Notes under the pieces: model-generated | The model's input: the letters and a program-made list of their open reading frames with translations, nothing else | Databases searched by the model: none | What the model was told of the DNA's origin: nothing | In this document: positions 5,078-6,300 of the stretch, piece after piece | Layout: every line of letters begins with the position of its first letter | Position numbering within the stretch: the stretch's first letter is position 1 | Assembly (NCBI GenBank): GCA_020696885.1 | Contig: JAJFMS010000220.1 | Coordinates: 1 to 6,300, forward strand | Origin: Armatimonadota bacterium | Lineage (GTDB): Bacteria; Armatimonadota; SYMT01 | Reading direction: 5' to 3' | DNA length: 6,300 nucleotides | Made by a program: the position numbers and the translations under genes

Positions 5078-5779
5078 CTAAAATAGCTCGATCGTGGGAT
5101 TACGGTACCAGATCTCCGCGCCTTCGGACTGCAGGTTGATGCGCCCCTTCGTCTCGCTCGCGTTCTTGCCCACGAAGTTGCACTTGCCGTTCACCCAGTG
5201 CTCCACGCGGCTGCCGCGGCAGATCACGGTGACGGTGTTCCACTCCCCGGTGGGCTTCTCGTAGTCCGCGAACTTGACCACGCGACCGCCGACGTACCGC
5301 TTACCCAGCACTTCCAGGCTCGGCTTGGACCCGTCCGCGCCGGCCGTCAGCCACATGTCGCCGGTGTCCCCTTCCTGGATCTGGCACTCCAGGGACTTGT
5401 TCCAGACCTTGTCTTCCCCCACGCAGTGGTAGAGGATCCCCGCGTCCCGGGGCGCGTTCTCCAGCGGCGGCCATTTCTTCGTGCCCCACTTGAACTCCAC
5501 GGTGAAGCGGTAGTTCTCATAGTCCCGGTCCGTGCTGATGAAGGCGAACTTGTGGCCACTGGCGTGGAACGCCCCGTCCTCGATCTTGAAGACGCCGGTG
5601 GAGTCCTTGTTCCGTCCCTCTCCGGGGATGAACGTGTACCAGTTCGTCATCGTCTTCCCGTCGAACAGGCGCCGGACCCGGCCCTTCTCCTGCGCGCCGG
5701 CGGAGCCGAAGCCGAGGGCGAGACCCGCAAGCGCGGCCGTCGAGACGCCGACGGCGATCCTGACCATCCACGGTTTCAT
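5078..5779 (-). CDS. Exported DUF1080 / 3-keto-disaccharide hydrolase family protein
   Basis: The protein has 233 residues, near the usual size for a single-domain member. Residues 1-29 are a Sec signal peptide (MVRIAVGVSTAALAGLALG core, cleavage at SAGA before Gln30) with no lipobox, so the protein is probably periplasmic or secreted. The remaining beta-sandwich (about 36-233) carries the family landmarks: LFDGKTMTNW, GVFKIEDGAFHA, YENYRFTVEFKWG, RDAGILYHC, SLECQIQEGDTGDMW, EWNTVTVICRGSRVEHWVNG and GRINLQSEGAEIWYRNPTIEL. Some members hydrolyse 3-keto glycosides; many are untested. I infer a role in extracytoplasmic breakdown of oxidised disaccharides or glycosides. The ATG (5777-5779) is chosen for the signal peptide and a GGGAGGG six bases upstream; the open frame further upstream is repeat DNA. 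No keto-sugar dehydrogenase or transporter gene is in view. The nearest regulator is the convergent LacI gene. Confidence 0.92.
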   Translation of the reverse strand: MKPWMVRIAVGVSTAALAGLALGFGSAGAQEKGRVRRLFDGKTMTNWYTFIPGEGRNKDSTGVFKIEDGAFHASGHKFAFISTDRDYENYRFTVEFKWGTKKWPPLENAPRDAGILYHCVGEDKVWNKSLECQIQEGDTGDMWLTAGADGSKPSLEVLGKRYVGGRVVKFADYEKPTGEWNTVTVICRGSRVEHWVNGKCNFVGKNASETKGRINLQSEGAEIWYRNPTIELF

Positions 5780-5785
5780 CACCAA

Positions 5786-5792
5786 CCCTCCC
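5786..5792 (-). promoter_or_regulatory. Ribosome binding site deciding the DUF1080 start
   Basis: The minus strand reads GGGAGGG, six bases before ATG 5777-5779. It rules out the longer open frame that continues upstream to about 6250. Confidence 0.7.
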
Positions 5793-5851
5793 AACGTTCG
5801 TTCGTGACTGTGCGAACAGATACGCCCGGTGGCGCGGGGAATCATCCTCGA

Positions 5852-5990
5852 TGTTCGGTGTTCGGTGTTCGGTGTTTGGGACTTCAACGGTCGTTCGGCT
5901 CTGGGGTGTAAACCGGCCGGCTGGGCCTGCATCCTCGACCGCCAGGTTTTCGAGGGAGCTAGCCCCTTCGAACACCGAACACCGAACACC
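5852..5990. repeat. Tandem TGTTCGG heptamers forming a large inverted repeat
   Basis: Four copies of TGTTYGG run head to tail at 5852-5879 (the fourth has T for C). The reverse complement returns at 5969-5990; 5852-5871 and 5969-5988 match exactly over 20 bases. The 97-base spacer holds a further hairpin (TTCGA at 5949-5953 with TCGAA at 5968-5972, plus GGG with CCC) and a CCGGCCGG palindrome at 5913-5920. When mis-translated it gives SVFGVR or NTEHRTPN strings, which I know as artefacts of a dispersed intergenic repeat. It lies upstream of the DUF1080 gene, 73 bp from its start. Confidence 0.75.
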
Positions 5991-6164
5991 GCCCGTAAGG
6001 GCTTCCCTACTCCGGATGCCGCGAGGGATGTGGAACAATCGCCTGGGGTGCCGGAGCAATGCCGGTGGGACGTCCAGCATAAGCGCGGCAGGGCTTCGCG
6101 GGAGCAACGACTAACGTGTCTCCGTCGAGCTGCGTGACGTCCGACCCGGTCTCGGGGTGAGGGA
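5991..6164. other. Intergenic stretch with no recognisable gene
   Basis: I see no Shine-Dalgarno/start pair, no conserved protein motif and no convincing promoter hexamers in either direction. Frames that stay open here give Arg/Ser/Pro-rich translations without domain features. Promoters for the divergent DUF1080 and 6263 genes must lie in this broad region but cannot be placed by eye. Confidence 0.5.
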
Positions 6165-6201
6165 CACCTTCGAGCCTCTTTGAGGCCGCATTTCGAAGGT
6201 G
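6165..6201. promoter_or_regulatory. 14-bp stem-loop 61 bp upstream of the right-edge gene
   Basis: CACCTTCGA (6165-6173) pairs with TCGAAGGTG (6193-6201), and GCCTC (6174-6178) with GAGGC (6182-6186) around a TTT loop. The two stems stack with a 6-base one-sided bulge at 6187-6192. No T-run follows in either direction. It could be a leader structure of the plus-strand gene at 6263 or a DNA operator. Confidence 0.5.
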
Positions 6202-6250
6202 AAACGCGCTTCTGCCGGCACCGATCAAAACGAAACAACGCACATCGCAC

Positions 6251-6255
6251 AGAGG
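6251..6255 (+). promoter_or_regulatory. Ribosome binding site of the right-edge gene
   Basis: AGAGG lies seven bases before ATG 6263, a good spacing, and supports the start of a real gene cut by the window edge. Confidence 0.55.
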
Positions 6256-6262
6256 TAACGTC

Positions 6263-6300
6263 ATGCAGTTCATCGAGATTTTGCAGAAGTGTATCGGCCA
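6263..6300 (+). CDS. 5' end of an unidentified gene cut by the window edge
   Basis: The first 12 codons are open and read MQFIEILQKCIG. They follow an AGAGG ribosome binding site at the right distance and use less GC-biased codons than the other genes (ATT, TTG, TGT). The stretch is too short to identify; I propose no function. The gene is divergent from the DUF1080 gene, with a 483-bp gap that holds the TGTTCGG repeat and the 14-bp stem-loop. Confidence 0.5.
   Translation, partial: MQFIEILQKCIG

Noticed and set aside
5793..5798. AACGTT as a LacI-type operator near the DUF1080 start
   Set aside because: Symmetry does not extend past six bases, shorter than usual LacI-family operators, and it could easily be chance.
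5780..6250. N-terminal extension of the DUF1080 frame
   Set aside because: The extension translates the TGTTCGG repeat and intergenic DNA; the signal peptide and GGGAGGG site fix the start at 5779.

Overview
The window is GC-rich chromosomal DNA, roughly two thirds G+C by eye, with strong GC bias at third codon positions. It comes from a bacterium that exports many proteins by the Sec route: three full genes and one small gene start with a signal peptide. The exported DUF1080 (3-keto-disaccharide hydrolase type) protein and the long intergenic inverted repeats remind me of Gemmatimonadota, Acidobacteriota or Planctomycetota-like soil bacteria. That placement is inference. No tRNA, rRNA, CRISPR array, transposase or phage gene is visible.

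Layout. The left edge (1-120, minus) holds the end of a response-regulator receiver domain that lacks its N-terminal half. Next to it lies a gene for a small exported Ig-like protein (132-665, minus), with a perfect Shine-Dalgarno directly against a 13-bp stem-loop. A long inverted repeat (762-837) separates it from a signal-peptide/PDZ/alpha-beta-hydrolase protein (849-2201, minus). Upstream is a two-gene unit on the same strand. It consists of a TrmB-type regulator (2571-3536) and a small exported peptide gene (2299-2574) that overlaps the regulator stop by four bases (ATGA) and has its own strong ribosome binding site. The 340 bp between the TrmB gene and the divergent LacI-family regulator (3876-4862, plus) contain palindromes, a composite inverted repeat and a structured leader. 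The LacI gene converges on an exported DUF1080 gene (5078-5779, minus), and a 29-bp-arm inverted repeat sits between them. The last 480 bp hold a TGTTCGG-based inverted repeat, a 14-bp stem-loop and the first 12 codons of a plus-strand gene with a good ribosome binding site.

How it fits together. TrmB gene, small exported peptide gene and PDZ-hydrolase gene are collinear and may be one transcription unit: a cytoplasmic sensor-regulator followed by two exported products. The arrangement recalls regulator/propeptide pairs such as PlcR-PapR or Rap-Phr, but only by gene order. The LacI/DUF1080 pair suggests control of sugar or keto-sugar use, but nothing shows that this LacI protein controls this gene. 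The most distinctive structural fact is that four unrelated long inverted repeats each fill a different intergenic gap.
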